Shown: positions 62,570 through 64,000 of the stretch, piece by piece
How the letters are laid out: each line of letters opens with the position of its first letter
Numbering within the stretch: position 1 is the first letter of the stretch
NCBI RefSeq assembly: GCF_013911085.1
Contig: NZ_JACERN010000030.1
Location: forward strand, 1 to 64,000
Length of the DNA: 64,000 nt
Direction: 5' to 3'
DNA from: Aquitalea aquatica
GTDB taxonomy: Bacteria; Pseudomonadota; Gammaproteobacteria; Burkholderiales; Chromobacteriaceae
Notes under the pieces: generated by a model
Seen by the model: only the letters and a program-made list of their open reading frames with translations
Told to the model about the DNA's origin: nothing
The model's database searches: none
Made by a program: the position numbers and the translations under genes

Positions 62570-64000
62570 TCAGGCATTGAGATTTTTGTAGACAATCTCG
62601 TAGACATCATTGGACAGGGGCGCTGCCAGCAGACGCTCCAGTTCGGCCTTCATCAAAGCCTGGCGGCCAGCTTCCAGCTTCTTCCAGCGGTTGAAAGCAC
62701 GCACAATGCGGCTGGCCACTTGCGGATTGATGGCATCCAGCGCCAGCACCTGCTCGGCCAGGAAGCGGTAGCCGCTACCATCGGCCGCATGGAAATGCAC
62801 CATGTTATTGCCAAAGCTGCCAATCAGCGCACGCGCCTTGTTGGGATTTTTCAGGTTGAAAGCCGGATGTTCCATGGCAGCTTTGACATGATCCAGCGTG
62901 CCTTCCAGCTGACTGGAAGCTACCAGCATGAAGAACTTGTCCATGACCAGGGCATCGTGCTGCCAGCGGGCGGCGAAGTCGGTATAGCATTCGTCGCGCT
63001 CTTCGCCATCGTGATCGCGCAGGGCCAGCATGGCCCCCATCTGGTCTGACATATTGTCAGCTTCCAGTGCCTGCTTGCGCGCAGCCTCAGCCGGCCAGGC
63101 CACGCTCAGGCGGGTGAGCATCTGCAAGGCCCGGTTTTTCAGGTCGCGTCGACCAGCGTCTTCCGGCTTGTATTCACGGGTCTGGTTCAGGTGATAGGCC
63201 TCGTGCCACTCACCACGTAGCGCCTCGGCCAATTGGTCCAGCACGAAATCGCGTACCTGATGAATGACTGCCGGATCGGCTTGTTCCACCATTTCCAGCA
63301 TTTCTGCTTCCGACGGCAAGCCCAGCATCATGGCCTTGAAGGCCGGATCAGCTAGCGGATCTTTCAACACCGCACGGAAAGCCGCGACAAAGGTCTCGGG
63401 CAGGGTCAGTGCACGGCCTTGCGCAGCCGCTTCGATCAACTGGCGAAACAGCCGCTCGGCCAGAGTCTGCCCGGCTTCCCAGCGGCAGAAGCTGTCGCTG
63501 TCGTTGGCCATGAGGAAGGCCAATTGTTCATCGCGCCAGTCATACTCCAGCCGGACCGGTGCGGAGAAACCGCGCAGCAATGACGGCACCGGCTCCTCCG
63601 GCACATCAATAAAGACAAATGTCTGGCTAGCCTGTTTGACATCCAGCACTCGCGTACCAAGCTGTGCCTGCCCCTCGCCTTCCAGCTGCAGCGGCAGATC
63701 CTTGCCATCACTACCCACCAGCCCCAGTGCCAGAGGGATATGCAGCGGCTGCGGTGCAGGCTGGCCGGCAATGGCCCGGCAAGACTGGACAACGGTCAGT
63801 TCATAGCGCCGCGCTGCCGCATCGTAGTGGCTGCTGACTTGCAATAGCGGCGTGCCGGCCTGGCTATACCACAAGGCGAACTGGTCGAGATCGACACCAT
63901 TGGCATCAGCCATGGCCGCGCGGAAATCATCACAGCTTACCGCCTGACCATCATGGCGCTTGAAGTACAGATCCATACCCTTGCGGAAGCCTTCTTCGCC
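62570..64000 (-). CDS. pepN: Aminopeptidase N, N-terminus beyond right edge
   Basis: The last 477 residues of an M1 aminopeptidase; the frame stays open to the end of the window. The visible sequence (GMDLYFKRHDGQAVSCDDFRAAMADANGVDLDQFALWYSQAGTP) matches E. coli PepN just after its catalytic domain, and the helical C-terminal domain continues to the usual end (FNRWKKLEAGRQALMKAELERL...SNDVYEIVYKNLN). The HExxH zinc site must lie outside the window. PepN is a cytoplasmic zinc peptidase that trims peptide N-termini. Confidence 0.93.
   Translation of the reverse strand, partial: GEEGFRKGMDLYFKRHDGQAVSCDDFRAAMADANGVDLDQFALWYSQAGTPLLQVSSHYDAAARRYELTVVQSCRAIAGQPAPQPLHIPLALGLVGSDGKDLPLQLEGEGQAQLGTRVLDVKQASQTFVFIDVPEEPVPSLLRGFSAPVRLEYDWRDEQLAFLMANDSDSFCRWEAGQTLAERLFRQLIEAAAQGRALTLPETFVAAFRAVLKDPLADPAFKAMMLGLPSEAEMLEMVEQADPAVIHQVRDFVLDQLAEALRGEWHEAYHLNQTREYKPEDAGRRDLKNRALQMLTRLSVAWPAEAARKQALEADNMSDQMGAMLALRDHDGEERDECYTDFAARWQHDALVMDKFFMLVASSQLEGTLDHVKAAMEHPAFNLKNPNKARALIGSFGNNMVHFHAADGSGYRFLAEQVLALDAINPQVASRIVRAFNRWKKLEAGRQALMKAELERLLAAPLSNDVYEIVYKNLNA

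Overview
The window looks like chromosomal DNA of a betaproteobacterium of the Neisseriales, most likely Chromobacteriaceae (Aquitalea, Chromobacterium, Vogesella or a relative). This rests on the high GC content, a Neisseria-type porin, the protein similarities recalled for housekeeping genes, and the gene order mltD-gloB-methyltransferase-rnhA-dnaQ, which E. coli shares. The genus is inference; no database search was possible.

Layout. 1-5.6 kb: an unrecognised partial gene, an intergenic stretch with a well-formed small-RNA candidate (908-1000, anti-Shine-Dalgarno-like), a YfcF-type glutathione transferase, a SnoaL-like protein, ilvD, and divergent lgt. 5.6-11.3 kb: two transport operons, a PhnD/PhnC/PhnE-like ABC transporter with a fused double permease and a polar amino-acid ABC operon with no ATPase gene. 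11.4-18.5 kb: a metallo-beta-lactamase-fold phosphodiesterase-like protein, an orphan binding protein, the copper efflux pair copA-copZ behind a CsoR-like operator, then corA and ppx. 18.6-29.6 kb: housekeeping genes (phoU, rpiA, ispF, ispD, dnaQ, rnhA, a methyltransferase, gloB, mltD, dtd, a PhzF protein, yaaA, ldhA). 29.7-39.5 kb: initiator tRNA, a strongly structured terminated RNA candidate, two small or membrane proteins, metG, mdfA, apbC, murI, a secreted barnase-like RNase with its barstar-like inhibitor, an aminotransferase and tRNA-Ser(CGA).

39.7-50.3 kb is the accessory-flavoured part: an intact IS3-family (IS407-type) element beside a relic of another IS, a complete RND efflux operon (adaptor, pump, outer-membrane channel, small periplasmic protein) with a LysR regulator, and a TetR gene followed by an aldo/keto-reductase-fold protein that has lost most of its catalytic tetrad. 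Both of these last two genes carry the same operator motif. 50.6-64 kb: a DUF2917/MocR divergent pair, a porin behind two matched inverted repeats, the ada-alkB alkylation-repair operon with an Ada box, an orphan ketosynthase/ACP pair, an EAL/HDOD protein, aroC, a 2OG-Fe(II) dioxygenase, an alpha/beta hydrolase, and the C-terminal part of pepN running off the right edge.

Most operons end in clear hairpin/T-tract terminators, which made unit boundaries readable. The most interesting signals are not protein-coding: the sRNA candidate at 908-1000, the structured RNA at 30001-30207, and CsoR-like palindromes placed in the 17-bp spacers of both the copA and mltD promoters.
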